Part shown: positions 46,791 through 56,025 of the stretch, piece after piece | How the letters are laid out: every line of letters starts with the position of its first letter | How positions within the stretch are numbered: position 1 is the first letter of the stretch | Source: Bacteroidota bacterium | GTDB taxonomy: Bacteria; Bacteroidota; Bacteroidia; Sphingobacteriales; Sphingobacteriaceae | NCBI GenBank assembly: GCA_013286235.1 | Contig: JABDGE010000001.1 | Location: 1-64,000, forward strand | DNA: 64,000 nucleotides | Direction of reading: 5' to 3' | The notes under the pieces: generated by a model | Databases searched by the model: none | Told to the model about the DNA's origin: nothing | Seen by the model: only the letters and a program-made list of their open reading frames with translations | Made by a program: the position numbers and the translations under genes

Positions 46791-47738
46791 CTACATTTCC
46801 TCCACCACCTCATGATCATTTATGCGGCTCAAATCTAACACGATCTTTCCATCCGCGTCGCGATCAAAAATCGGCTTAAATTTAGCGCCAAATAAAATTT
46901 CATTTGCCTGGTAAGATGTACGGGAATGCACCGTTTGCGAAAACGTGTCGTCAAATGCCCTCAGCAAAATTGCAAACGCCGCTTCTGAATCCAAAAGCTC
47001 CTGCTGGCTCATATCCGATAACGGGCTATCCTCATTAATGGGATGCACAACGGTCCAGTTCATGGTTAGCATACTTACGTTTTTTCGTTCCAGCTCTAAT
47101 GGGTAAAACCGTCGCTGAGGTTTGCCGTTCACCATTTCGTTATAGGAGAAGATTATCTCGATCTCCAGGTCAACCAATATATTCCTGCGGAGGTTGGCAA
47201 GCCTGAACATCAGGCCTTTGCTCTTTTCAAGATAAGGTGCGATCAATATATTCTTGCTGTACACGATCTGGGCCGACGGCCTTGAGAAGCGCCCATACAA
47301 CAAGCCTGTCGCTAATGCGAACGCCAAAAGCCCCATCATCGACTCTATTGCCGCAACACTGTTTGTTCCCATACCTTTCGGACTGATATGCCCGTAGCCA
47401 ACCGTGGATATGGTTTGGGCCGAAAAAAAGAATGCATCCCAAAAATGGCTTAGTGAGGCTGCGCCGGATGTCCCATCAAGCCCGTTTGGACCGAATGACA
47501 TGTAGATAAAAGCGAAGAGAAGATTTATCACCGCATATCCCGCAATGACCATCAGCCAGAATTTTGTCCAGCTCATGGTGATCAGGTTATGATAATTATT
47601 GGCAGTATTGAAAAAGGGAAGCCCTATCCTTCTAACGTTTGGCGATCCGTCCTTATTTAGTAAAAATTGGTTTTTTATCACCGGCTGGGGACCAAAGCCA
47701 AGGTCATCCTCCGGATTAATTTTTCTTTTCTGCGTCAT
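46791..47738 (-). CDS. Inward-rectifier potassium channel, KirBac type
   Basis: 315 aa. N-terminal cytoplasmic slide-helix region, then outer helix (WTKFWLMVIAGYAVINLLFAFIY, in parts), pore helix and selectivity filter TISTVGYGHISP, and inner helix IESMMGLLAFALATGLLYG followed by FSRPSA. A C-terminal immunoglobulin-like cytoplasmic domain (about 150-300) begins with SKNILIAPY and contains LMFRLANLRRN, the family's ligand-linking strand. It forms a tetrameric K+ pore in the inner membrane. No partner gene is nearby. The start MTQKRKINPEDDLGFG is typical for Bacteroidota members. Confidence 0.93.
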   Translation of the reverse strand: MTQKRKINPEDDLGFGPQPVIKNQFLLNKDGSPNVRRIGLPFFNTANNYHNLITMSWTKFWLMVIAGYAVINLLFAFIYMSFGPNGLDGTSGAASLSHFWDAFFFSAQTISTVGYGHISPKGMGTNSVAAIESMMGLLAFALATGLLYGRFSRPSAQIVYSKNILIAPYLEKSKGLMFRLANLRRNILVDLEIEIIFSYNEMVNGKPQRRFYPLELERKNVSMLTMNWTVVHPINEDSPLSDMSQQELLDSEAAFAILLRAFDDTFSQTVHSRTSYQANEILFGAKFKPIFDRDADGKIVLDLSRINDHEVVEEM

Positions 47739-47773
47739 TGCTGCTCAAGATATTTGTAAAAATATCATTCTGC

Positions 47774-47803
47774 TTGTTTTTAGCGAAAATATTTCCATAT
47801 TTG
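47774..47803 (+). promoter_or_regulatory. Probable trp operon promoter
   Basis: TTG at 47774-47776 and CATATTTG at 47796-47803 (one mismatch to TAnnTTTG) with 19 nt between. The start would be near 47810, just ahead of the leader peptide. Confidence 0.5.
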
Positions 47804-47816
47804 TCGCGTAATAACA

Positions 47817-47858
47817 ATGAAGACATTAAATAACAATTGGTGGTGGCTTAACGAGTAA
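47817..47858 (+). CDS. trpL: trp operon leader peptide
   Basis: A 13-residue ORF, MKTLNNNWWWLNE, with three consecutive Trp codons at 47838-47846, followed by the trp antiterminator and terminator. Translation of the Trp run reports charged tRNA-Trp: fast reading lets the terminator form, stalling favours the antiterminator. It is too small for ordinary gene calling, but the position and codons make the assignment strong. Confidence 0.9.
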   Translation: MKTLNNNWWWLNE

Positions 47859-47864
47859 TCGTAA

Positions 47865-47930
47865 GGCAATTCCATTTTTGTTAACACAATATACCGGAGG
47901 GTTGCCATGTATGGTAACCCTTCTTTTTTT
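47865..47930 (+). terminator. trp attenuator: antiterminator and terminator
   Basis: The terminator stem runs from 47897 to 47922 (AGGGTTGCCAT / ATGGTAACCCTT) with a T-rich tail to 47930. The antiterminator pairs GGCAATTC (47865-47872) with GGGTTGCC (47899-47906), which uses the terminator's 5' arm, so the two are mutually exclusive. A third hairpin, CTTA-CGA/TCGTAAG at 47847-47865, overlaps the leader stop and can serve as the 1:2 pause hairpin. Confidence 0.88.
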
Positions 47931-47944
47931 ATCGCTTTTGCAAA

Positions 47945-48934
47945 ATGAAACAGATATTAAATCATCTTTTTGAGAACAAGACCTTTAACAGGGAGCAGTC
48001 GAAAGAGATATTGACGGCCATTGCGCTGGGCAAGTATAACAATTCGCAAATGGCCGCCTTCATGACCGCCTACTGTATGCGCAGCATCACCGTCAACGAA
48101 CTGGAAGGTTTTCGTGATGCGATGCTGGAGCTTTGCCTGCCGACAGACCTGGAGACTGACGACATAATAGACCTTTGCGGAACTGGTGGCGACGGAAAGG
48201 ATACGTTTAATATCTCAACCCTGGCGTCGTTTGTGGTGGCGGGGGCGGGATATAAAGTTGCAAAGCACGGCAACTACGGGGTATCTTCAGGTTGCGGTTC
48301 GTCGAACGTAATGGAGTACCTCGGGCTTAAATTCGTGAACGATCCTGACAAGCTTAAAACCCATATCGATAAGGCAAACATCTGTTTCCTGCATGCACCG
48401 TTATTTCACCCGGCCATGAAAACGGTAGCGCCTATCCGGCGCGAGTTGGGTGTAAAAACTTTTTTTAATATGCTTGGCCCATTGGTAAATCCCGCCCAGC
48501 CCAAAAACCAAATGGTGGGTGTGTTCAACCTCGAACTGGCCAGGATATATGCCTACCTCTATCAAAAATCGGATAAGAGATATACTATCTTAAATGCGCT
48601 TGACGGGTACGATGAGATATCATTAACAGGTGATTTTAAGACCTTTTCGGCTGTCGGGGAAAAGATAAACACCATTGAAAGCTTAGGGTTTGAAAAGTTA
48701 AATCCTAACCAGATATTAGGCGGGAACTCCATAGCTGAATCGGCCGAAATTTTTCTAAACGTGTTGAACGATGAAAGCACAAAGGCGCAACAAACCGTGG
48801 TGCTATGCAACGCAGCGCTTGCTATCCATACCATTGCGCCGGAAAAAAACTTTGGCGACTGTTTCTACGAGGCTGAATCGTCGCTGCTCGGTAAAAAAGC
48901 GTTGAAAAGCTTCGAAAATTTAATTGCAAACTGA
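47945..48934 (+). CDS. trpD: Anthranilate phosphoribosyltransferase
   Basis: 329 aa. The N-terminal helical domain is followed by the PRPP-binding loop DLCGTGGDGKDTFNIST (near 76-92), KHGNYGVSSGCGSSNVMEYLG and the anthranilate-site motif HPAMKTVAPIRRELGVKTFFN (given in part: HPAMKTVAPIRREL). It joins PRPP to anthranilate. It is the first structural gene behind the attenuator, 14 bp after the terminator T-run. The next gene starts 1 bp after its stop. Confidence 0.96.
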   Translation: MKQILNHLFENKTFNREQSKEILTAIALGKYNNSQMAAFMTAYCMRSITVNELEGFRDAMLELCLPTDLETDDIIDLCGTGGDGKDTFNISTLASFVVAGAGYKVAKHGNYGVSSGCGSSNVMEYLGLKFVNDPDKLKTHIDKANICFLHAPLFHPAMKTVAPIRRELGVKTFFNMLGPLVNPAQPKNQMVGVFNLELARIYAYLYQKSDKRYTILNALDGYDEISLTGDFKTFSAVGEKINTIESLGFEKLNPNQILGGNSIAESAEIFLNVLNDESTKAQQTVVLCNAALAIHTIAPEKNFGDCFYEAESSLLGKKALKSFENLIAN

Positions 48935-48935
48935 C

Positions 48936-49574
48936 ATGAAGATAAAGGTTTGCGGTTTAAAGTACCCCGGTAACGTAGAAGCGGTCACAGCGCTGGAGCC
49001 AGACTATGCTGGCTTTATTTTCTACAGTCCATCGCCAAGATATGCGGGAGAACCTGGTGCTGAAATGCTCGCAGGTATCCCCAAATCGATTCAAAAAACG
49101 GCGGTGTTTGTTAATGCGGATGCCGCCGAAATAGGGACATTGATCGAAAAATACCAATTCAAGGCGATTCAACTGCATGGTTCTGAAAGTGCTGAATTTT
49201 GCAATTCGTTCCGCAACCGGGTGACCGTAATAAAAGCATTCGGCATCAATGAGCAATTTAATTTTGGTCTGCTTAATGATTACGCAAACTCAGTAGATTA
49301 TTTTTTATTCGATACCAAAACGCCGATCCACGGCGGGTCGGGTGAATCTTTTAACTGGGCCTTGTTAAACGATTACAAGTTGGACGTTCCGTTTTTTTTG
49401 AGCGGGGGTATTAGTCTTGACAATCTTTCTGAAATTAAAACCATTACGCACCCTCAATTTTATGGTGTCGACCTTAACAGCCGGTTCGAAATTTCGCCCG
49501 GAATAAAGGACGTCGACAGGCTAACTAAGGCTTTCGACCTAATTAAACATACTGCGCATGAAGTACGGAGTTAA
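48936..49574 (+). CDS. trpF: Phosphoribosylanthranilate isomerase
   Basis: 212 aa from the ATG at 48936 ([13 protein letters not shown]). A TTG 12 nt upstream overlaps trpD and is less likely. TIM barrel: catalytic Cys in KVCGL, catalytic Asp in [20 protein letters not shown] (about 123-142), and phosphate-binding FFLSGGIS and GVDLNSRFE. It is a stand-alone enzyme, not fused to TrpC as in enterics. Its end overlaps trpB by 17 bp. Confidence 0.95.
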   Translation: MKIKVCGLKYPGNVEAVTALEPDYAGFIFYSPSPRYAGEPGAEMLAGIPKSIQKTAVFVNADAAEIGTLIEKYQFKAIQLHGSESAEFCNSFRNRVTVIKAFGINEQFNFGLLNDYANSVDYFLFDTKTPIHGGSGESFNWALLNDYKLDVPFFLSGGISLDNLSEIKTITHPQFYGVDLNSRFEISPGIKDVDRLTKAFDLIKHTAHEVRS

Positions 49575-50739
49575 CGAACAGGGTTATTACGGCGAATTTG
49601 GCGGGGCCTACATTCCGGAAATGCTGTACCCCAATGTGGAAGAATTACGGAACAAATACTTATCCATCATTAACGAGGACGGATTTAAAAAAGAATTTGA
49701 CCAGCTGTTAAAAGATTATGTGGGAAGGCCGTCGCCACTGTACCCTGCCAAAAGGTATTCCGAAAAATACGGGGCGAATATCTTTTTCAAGCGGGAGGAC
49801 TTGAACCATACCGGGTCGCACAAGATCAACAACGCCATCGGCCAGATACTGCTGGCCAGGCGGCTGGGCAAAAAAAGGATCATTGCCGAAACGGGCGCCG
49901 GGCAGCATGGCGTGGCAACGGCGACCGTTTGCGCCTTGATGGGTATTGAATGCGTGGTCTACATGGGCGAGGTTGATATGGAGCGCCAGGCGCCCAACGT
50001 ATCGCGGATGAAGATGCTCGGTGCGACTGTTGTGCCAGCCAGATCGGGCAGCAAAACGCTTAAGGACGCCACGAACGAAGCGCTTCGTGATTGGATAGCT
50101 AACCCGGTGGATACCCATTACATTATCGGCTCGGTTGTGGGCCCCTACCCCTACCCTGATATGGTTGCGCGCTTTCAGTCGATCATTTCCCTCGAAACAA
50201 AAAAACAGCTTTCGGAGCATACCGGCAGGGAGTTACCCGATTATGTGATGGCCTGCGTGGGCGGCGGAAGCAATGCGATGGGCATGTTTTATCATTTTTT
50301 AGACGATGAAAGCGTAAAACTGGTCGCCGTTGAAGCAGCCGGCAAAGGGGTAGACAGCGGCCATTCGGCAGCGACAACGTTTTTAGGCCGGGAAGGCGTG
50401 TTGCACGGCAGCCGGACGATATTGATGCAAACTCCGGACGGACAAGTTGTAGAACCCTACTCCATTTCGGCGGGCCTTGATTACCCCGGTATTGGTCCGC
50501 AGCATGCATATCTCTATAAAATTCACCGCGCCGAATATGTGAGCATTACCGACGACGAGGCTTTGCAGGCAGGGTTGCTGTGCTCCCAACTGGAAGGAAT
50601 TATTCCGGCCATCGAAACGGCGCATGCGCTGGCGTACCTTGAGAACATGAAATTTAAAACAGATGATACCGTCGTGATCTGCATATCAGGCCGGGGCGAT
50701 AAGGACCTCGACACTTATATTAAATACTTTGGCTATTAG
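49558..50739 (+). CDS. trpB: Tryptophan synthase beta subunit
   Basis: 393 aa. PLP Lys is K89 in [14 protein letters not shown], the catalytic Glu is in ETGAGQHG, and the phosphate loop is GGGSNAMG. The start [21 protein letters not shown] is family-typical and lies within the end of trpF, so translation is coupled. It condenses indole with serine. TrpB1-type, with the TrpA partner directly downstream. Confidence 0.97.
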   Translation: MKYGVNEQGYYGEFGGAYIPEMLYPNVEELRNKYLSIINEDGFKKEFDQLLKDYVGRPSPLYPAKRYSEKYGANIFFKREDLNHTGSHKINNAIGQILLARRLGKKRIIAETGAGQHGVATATVCALMGIECVVYMGEVDMERQAPNVSRMKMLGATVVPARSGSKTLKDATNEALRDWIANPVDTHYIIGSVVGPYPYPDMVARFQSIISLETKKQLSEHTGRELPDYVMACVGGGSNAMGMFYHFLDDESVKLVAVEAAGKGVDSGHSAATTFLGREGVLHGSRTILMQTPDGQVVEPYSISAGLDYPGIGPQHAYLYKIHRAEYVSITDDEALQAGLLCSQLEGIIPAIETAHALAYLENMKFKTDDTVVICISGRGDKDLDTYIKYFGY

Positions 50740-50741
50740 CA

Positions 50742-51518
50742 ATGCACGAAAACCGCTTACAGCAGCTTTTTAATTCAGGGAAACAGAACCTGTTATCCAT
50801 CTTTTTTACAGCCGGTTATCCCACGCTGGATTCAACTCTCGGGATCGCCGAGACCCTGGAACGATCAGGAGCCGATTTCCTTGAAATAGGATTCCCCTAT
50901 TCCGACCCCGTAGCCGATGGCCCTGTTAACCAGCATAGTTCCCAAATCGCGCTGCAAAATGGCATGTCGCTGAATGTTCTTTTCGATCAATTAGCTGCCC
51001 TGCGCCAAAGAGTGTCGATCCCCGTGCTGCTGATGGGTTATTTTAACCCTGTGGTGCAATACGGCGTGGAACGTTTCTGCAAAAAAGCCGCCGAAGTCGG
51101 CGTCGATGGCGTCATCCTGCCGGATCTGCCCATGTACGAGTACGAGGCATTATACGCCCGGTACTTTAAGGAAAACGCTGTCTGCAATATCTTCATGGTT
51201 ACACCTCAAACTTCGGCAGAACGTATACAAAAGATCGACAGTTTAAGCAACAGCTTTATTTACCTGCTCTCGGCTTCCATCATTACCGGTTCCAGCATTC
51301 AGCAATCCGGTAAGATCGAAGCCTATTACCAGCGGGTAAAACAAATGAACCTAAAAAATCCTGTAATATTTGGCTTTGGCATTATTGACAAACAAACTTT
51401 CAGCAAAGCTTGCTCATATGGTCGCGGCGCCATCATCGGAAGCAGGTTTGTTAAATTACTCGGCGAAAAAGACTACATGGATAAAATCCCTGGCTTCATT
51501 AATGCTATCAAAGCATAA
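50742..51518 (+). CDS. trpA: Tryptophan synthase alpha subunit
   Basis: 258 aa. Catalytic Glu48 in FLEIGFPYSDP and Asp59 in PVADGP correspond to the E. coli pair. Phosphate-binding GFGI lies near 208. It cleaves indole-glycerol phosphate and passes indole to TrpB. It starts 2 bp after trpB and ends the operon, 14 bp from a convergent gene. Confidence 0.96.
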   Translation: MHENRLQQLFNSGKQNLLSIFFTAGYPTLDSTLGIAETLERSGADFLEIGFPYSDPVADGPVNQHSSQIALQNGMSLNVLFDQLAALRQRVSIPVLLMGYFNPVVQYGVERFCKKAAEVGVDGVILPDLPMYEYEALYARYFKENAVCNIFMVTPQTSAERIQKIDSLSNSFIYLLSASIITGSSIQQSGKIEAYYQRVKQMNLKNPVIFGFGIIDKQTFSKACSYGRGAIIGSRFVKLLGEKDYMDKIPGFINAIKA

Positions 51519-51532
51519 CCACCTATCTCGGT

Positions 51533-51961
51533 CTACTTGCCCGACCATCTGGTAAATTTAGCGTTTGGATTTTTAGCTTTGAGCAATTGGATAAAAGGCG
51601 CCAGCGTGTCGGCATAATTTCGCGGATAGAATCGCGCCGACCGCTCCCTCCCGCCGGCGATGTATTTAAGTTTCCAGACATTTTTACTTCCGATGCTGAT
51701 CCAGGTGATCTTAAGCATCGTTACCTGCTGGAAGGGAACGGCTAACGTCTCTTTCCCGGTTTTGATATAAACCGTTTCGTCGTCAAACTCGATCTTATCC
51801 GGCAGGTAAAAAATGGCGTAGTCTACCACCGCGAGTATGGGCAGCGCTATTAACAGCAGGCCACGGGCGCTCTCCATACAAAATGTCACTATCCCCACAA
51901 AAAGCACAAGGCTAAAAACCTTCTCAACAATTAACCTGCTCGACAACCTTTTCCTTTTCAA
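51533..51961 (-). CDS. Small membrane protein with PH-like domain
   Basis: 142 aa. A basic N-terminus (MKRKRLSSR) and two adjacent hydrophobic helices (about 13-29 and 33-51) are followed by a beta-rich domain KIEFDDETVYIKTGKETLAVPFQQV... typical of bacterial PH-like (bPH) membrane proteins. It ends in KFTRWSGK. Function unknown. It converges on trpA with no terminator space between them. It could be an uncharacterised member of the YdbT/bPH group. Confidence 0.65.
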   Translation of the reverse strand: MKRKRLSSRLIVEKVFSLVLFVGIVTFCMESARGLLLIALPILAVVDYAIFYLPDKIEFDDETVYIKTGKETLAVPFQQVTMLKITWISIGSKNVWKLKYIAGGRERSARFYPRNYADTLAPFIQLLKAKNPNAKFTRWSGK

Positions 51962-52180
51962 CGACTAAATTTAAAGTCGGCAAACTTATAAAATTTCCGA
52001 TTAAGGTGCCGGCAATACCAGAAAAAGCATCTCTGCGCAATACTGTTCGAATCAAAAGGCAGCAAACTGCCTGCTTCAAACTGCCAACTAAATCCGACTT
52101 TCGGACTAAAAATACCTTCCGATTCCTAAAACATCTTCCCGGCCCCATTCGTATAAAGGAGAACTAACCTTTCTTGCCAT

Positions 52181-54253
52181 ATGATATTATTTTTGCGAAA
52201 AAAATTCGCCCGTATTAGCATTTCCATGAAGCTGTATTTCACCGTCGGCATTATGGCCCTCCTCGTTACCATTGAGTTGTGTACCCTTTGGTTTGCCGTA
52301 GGCACGCTTTCGTCTGTGCGGGCGTTTGTAAACGGCGAGGGAATATGGTCAAAAGCGCAAAAAGACGCGGTGTATAACCTTGTTATCTATTCACAGTCTC
52401 ATAGCGAAAAAGATTACCAGGCCTTCAGAAACCTTTTGAAGGTACCCCGGGGCGACAATAAAACGCGGCTTGAATTGCAAAAGCCCCACCCCGATCTGGC
52501 TGTTGCACGACAAGGATTTATCGAGGGGCTTAATAACCCTGCCGACGTCAACGGCATGATCAGCCTGATCCTTCGGTTTCATAGTATTTCCTACCTGAAT
52601 AAAGCCATCACCGTGTGGGGACTGGCTGAAAAAAACATGGAACAGTTGATCGCCATAAGCGATCGAATGCACCAGGCAATAGCGGCGAATACAGCCAGCC
52701 AGGCCCGGATTGACCAAATGATGGCTTCGGCAAACGCGCTCAATGCCGGCTTCACCAAACAAGAAGATGAATTTTCTTCAACGCTGGGTGATGGCTCCCG
52801 CTGGTTGGAAAACATAGTTTTGCGACTGCTGCTTACTTTGTCCCTAACCATTGGCACTACAAGTATTCTCATAACCATATCCGTAAGCCGCGGCATCGAA
52901 AAAGGCGTAAAGGCCATCATAAACGGCGCCACCCTGGTAAGCAGCGGAGCGTTGGATACCCGGGTGCCTGTATACTCCCAGGATGAGATCGGCCAGCTTG
53001 CTGTATCTTTTAACAACATGACCGAGACGCTGGCCGAAAATTTAAGGGCGATAAGAGAATTAAACGAAACAAAAGAAAGCCTGAAGCGCGAGAAGGAACG
53101 CGCTGAAATTTCTGAAAAAAGCAAGCAGCTGTTCCTGGCCAAAATGAGCCACGAGATTCGCACGCCCATGAATGGTATACTTGGCTTTGCCAGATTGCTT
53201 AGCGAGACATTGACAGAAAGAGAACAACAGGAATATATTCATATCATCATTAAATCGGGCGAAGACCTTTTGGTTATTTTGAACGACATTCTTGATCTTT
53301 CCAGAATGGAGGCAGGCAAGGTCACTTTCGAAAGTCTCCCGTTTAACCCGGCCGATGTTGTCCAGACCACGATGTTAATGCTCAAGGCTAAATCCCATCA
53401 AAAAGGAATCCATGTAAAATGCTTTCTCGACGAAAAATTGCCCCGAATTGTGATCGGTGATTCAGTACGACTGAGCCAGGTGTTGCTAAACCTCGTGTCT
53501 AACGCGATAAAATTTACCTCCGAGGGCGAAATAGTGGTATCGGCGGTATGCCGCTCCGAAACTAACGAAAGCGTATTGATCGACTTTGGCGTAAGGGATA
53601 CAGGAATTGGAATCCCCATCGATAAACAGGACAAAATATTCGAAAGCTTTGAGCAGGCCGCCAACGATACTGCGCGCAAATTCGGAGGCAGCGGTTTGGG
53701 ATTGAGCATCGTCAAACAGTTGGTCAGCCTGCAAAATGGCGAAATCTTCGTCACCAGTACACCTGGAGTGGGGTCAGACTTTCACTTCAGACTGTCATTC
53801 GTAAAATATAAAGAGAAAGACACGAAGATAGCGATCATCAATAACGCGGTAGAATTACCCGGCGGACACGGAATACGCATCCTGATCGCTGAAGACAACA
53901 TGATAAATCAATTGCTCGTCACAAAAGTGCTTAAAAAGCAGGGATTTGCAATCGAGGTTGCCGAAAACGGCTTAATTGCCCTTAATAAATACGCCACCCA
54001 AGACTTTGATATAATCTTGATGGATCTGCAAATGCCAGAGATGGATGGTTACGATGCCACGAAGAAGATTCGCGCGCTAAGCGGCTGCAAAGGATCGGTC
54101 CCTATTATTGCCATGTCTGCCCACACTATCAAAGGCGAATACGAATATTGTATCGAAATAGGGATGAATGACTTTATCTCAAAGCCCTTTAATCCCCGCG
54201 AGCTTTACGAAAAAATATTTAGCCATGTCGCCAAACAAACGCAAATAGTTTAG
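52181..54253 (+). CDS. Hybrid histidine kinase with sensor, HAMP and receiver
   Basis: 690 aa. TM1 about 18-40, a helical periplasmic domain of about 170 residues (CHASE3-like by look), TM2 about 213-235, HAMP about 236-290, coiled linker, then phospho-acceptor H324 in MSHEIRTPMNGILGF. The ATPase domain follows with NLVSNAIKFT, DTGIGIP and FGGSGLGLSIV. The C-terminal receiver has D615 in IILMDLQMPEMDG and the conserved Lys in FISKPFNP. No DNA-binding output domain is present, so it must signal through another protein. No cognate regulator is adjacent. The extracellular signal is unknown. Confidence 0.93.
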   Translation: MILFLRKKFARISISMKLYFTVGIMALLVTIELCTLWFAVGTLSSVRAFVNGEGIWSKAQKDAVYNLVIYSQSHSEKDYQAFRNLLKVPRGDNKTRLELQKPHPDLAVARQGFIEGLNNPADVNGMISLILRFHSISYLNKAITVWGLAEKNMEQLIAISDRMHQAIAANTASQARIDQMMASANALNAGFTKQEDEFSSTLGDGSRWLENIVLRLLLTLSLTIGTTSILITISVSRGIEKGVKAIINGATLVSSGALDTRVPVYSQDEIGQLAVSFNNMTETLAENLRAIRELNETKESLKREKERAEISEKSKQLFLAKMSHEIRTPMNGILGFARLLSETLTEREQQEYIHIIIKSGEDLLVILNDILDLSRMEAGKVTFESLPFNPADVVQTTMLMLKAKSHQKGIHVKCFLDEKLPRIVIGDSVRLSQVLLNLVSNAIKFTSEGEIVVSAVCRSETNESVLIDFGVRDTGIGIPIDKQDKIFESFEQAANDTARKFGGSGLGLSIVKQLVSLQNGEIFVTSTPGVGSDFHFRLSFVKYKEKDTKIAIINNAVELPGGHGIRILIAEDNMINQLLVTKVLKKQGFAIEVAENGLIALNKYATQDFDIILMDLQMPEMDGYDATKKIRALSGCKGSVPIIAMSAHTIKGEYEYCIEIGMNDFISKPFNPRELYEKIFSHVAKQTQIV

Positions 54254-54329
54254 CTTTTTCGTAGGGGGTGGTTAATTTAGTCAGAATCGACTCACATTTT
54301 AGTCCATCTCCTCATCCAAACATTTGCGG

Positions 54330-54509
54330 ATGTGCATCTCAGCAAATCATCAAATTTCCCCATCTGCACATCTGCACACTTCGAGCGCCATAGCTTTTAT
54401 CAACCGCCGAAGCCTAAGCGAAGGAAGTAGCGAAGGAGCATCTGCACGTCTTTCGGTCCCGATAGCTATCGGGATTCGGACTTTCGGACTTTCGGACTTC
54501 AGGACTTCA
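54330..54509. repeat. Word repeats and palindrome after the hybrid kinase
   Basis: GCACATCTGCACA words occur at 54360-54380, CCCGATAGCTATCGGG at 54459-54474, and CGGACTTTCGGACTTTCGGA words at 54476-54509 that run into the stop of the next gene. The remaining gap shows nothing else. Confidence 0.75.
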
Positions 54510-55127
54510 TAAATACAACTCCAGTTCACCCTTCCCTTCCCTTACGATCTCAAAATCACCCTGGGTACAATCCACAACGGTTGAAGGAATATTTTCGCCA
54601 TATCCGCCGTCGATGACTATGTCGACCAGGTTTTCATATTTTTCGTGGATAAGTTCCGGGTCGGTTGAATATTCGATGATTTCGTCATCGTCTTTTATGG
54701 AGGTGGAAAGAATAGGATTGCCGAGCGCCTTCACAATATCCCTGGCGATATTATTATCAGGCACCCTTATACCAACGGTCTTTTTGTTGGAGGCCAGCAG
54801 CTTCGGCACATTATGGTTAGCATTGAAAATAAAGGTAAAGGGGCCAGGCAAGGCCTTTTTCAGCACCCGGAATGTGGTATTGTCTATCGGTTTGATATAA
54901 TCAGAAATATGGCTGAGGTCGGAGCAGATAAAGGAAAAATTCGCCTTCTCGGGCTTAATATTCCGGATCCGGCAAATCGCCTCGATGGCTTTATGATTCG
55001 TAATATCACACCCAAGCCCATAAACCGTGTCGGTAGGATAAATGATCAGGCCACCCTTTTGCAATACCTGCACAACCTGCTCAATCGCCTTTTGATTGGG
55101 GTTTTCGGGATATATTTTTATGAGCAT
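54507..55127 (-). CDS. L-threonylcarbamoyladenylate synthase, Sua5/YciO type
   Basis: 206 aa from the ATG at 55127 ([11 protein letters not shown]). A start 42 nt upstream is in frame but adds a non-conserved tail. YrdC domain: [32 protein letters not shown] (the Lys/Arg nucleotide and bicarbonate site), [21 protein letters not shown] and STVVDC near the end. It makes threonylcarbamoyl-AMP for t6A37 in tRNA. It lacks the extra C-terminal domain of full Sua5, so it matches the TsaC/YciO size; YciO paralogs have weaker activity and the two cannot be told apart here. Confidence 0.88.
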   Translation of the reverse strand: MLIKIYPENPNQKAIEQVVQVLQKGGLIIYPTDTVYGLGCDITNHKAIEAICRIRNIKPEKANFSFICSDLSHISDYIKPIDNTTFRVLKKALPGPFTFIFNANHNVPKLLASNKKTVGIRVPDNNIARDIVKALGNPILSTSIKDDDEIIEYSTDPELIHEKYENLVDIVIDGGYGENIPSTVVDCTQGDFEIVREGKGELELYL

Positions 55128-55278
55128 ATTAATTATTCCGGATTCCTGTCTGAGGATACTCCCCAACAAATTTCGCCTTCGAAGTTACCATCAATTTCAC
55201 AATTCCTCTCGTCTGGATAATTATTCCGACGCGGTTTAACAAAAGGAGCATACCGGACAGAAACCCGGAACAAAAAAT

Positions 55279-55815
55279 TTATTTCTGCTTTGCAAACTGA
55301 ACGTTGATCAGCAGTTTTACGTCTTCTCCAAGCACTATCGATCCTGCATCTGTTACACCATCCCAGGTTAAACCAAATTCTTTACGGTTGATTTTTCCGG
55401 TCACTTCAAACCCGGCTTTGGTGTTGCCGTAAAAATCGTCTGTTGAGCCACCATATTCAGCTTCCAGGGTAACAGGTTTGGTTATTCCCTTTACCGTAAG
55501 GTCTCCCTTAAGCTCATACTCATCATCGCCCTTCCCTTTGAAAGAGGTTGATTTAAAGGTAATATGCGGGAACTGAGCCGCGTCAAAAAAATCGGGCGAT
55601 TTCAGATGCCCGTCTCTTTGGCCCTGGTTGGTATCTATACTATCGATGTCTAACGAAAATGCAATTTCAGCATCTTCGAAACTGTCATCTACGGTCTCTA
55701 ACGAACCTTCAAAACTTTTGAAAAAACCCGTTACGGTTGAAATTACAAGGTGTTTTACCTTGAACTGAACTTCTGAGTGCATGGGGTCGATCACCCATTT
55801 TGTTGCTGTTGCCAT
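55279..55815 (-). CDS. YceI-like lipocalin-fold protein
   Basis: 178 aa, whole-length YceI domain (TKWVIDPMHSEVQFKVKHL, FDAAQFPHITFKSTSF, GDLTVKGITKPVTLE, GKINRKEFGLTWDG). The family binds isoprenoid or fatty-acid-like molecules. There is no signal peptide, so it appears cytoplasmic, unlike the E. coli periplasmic protein. Exact ligand unknown. Monocistronic, with its own promoter just upstream. Confidence 0.93.
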   Translation of the reverse strand: MATATKWVIDPMHSEVQFKVKHLVISTVTGFFKSFEGSLETVDDSFEDAEIAFSLDIDSIDTNQGQRDGHLKSPDFFDAAQFPHITFKSTSFKGKGDDEYELKGDLTVKGITKPVTLEAEYGGSTDDFYGNTKAGFEVTGKINRKEFGLTWDGVTDAGSIVLGEDVKLLINVQFAKQK

Positions 55816-55848
55816 GATCTTTATTTTTTGATTGTTTTAAACTGATAA

Positions 55849-55879
55849 CAAAATTATGCTAATTAGATGTTTAAACATA
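55849..55879 (-). promoter_or_regulatory. Bacteroidota-type promoter of the YceI gene
   Basis: On the minus strand TATG, 19 nt, then TAATTTTG (perfect TAnnTTTG). The start would be near 55842, about 27 nt before the ATG. Confidence 0.5.
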
Positions 55880-56025
55880 TAAATAGAATTTAATTTACAT
55901 TATCCCGACAGTCATTGTAGACATTAACCAATCGGCGGGGCTTTTGTTGCCTGCAGGTTGAAATTTTAATGCAAGCAGAGTGTACCTGGCTTTGTCGGAT
56001 CTGATTGATTACCCTATGGAAGTTT

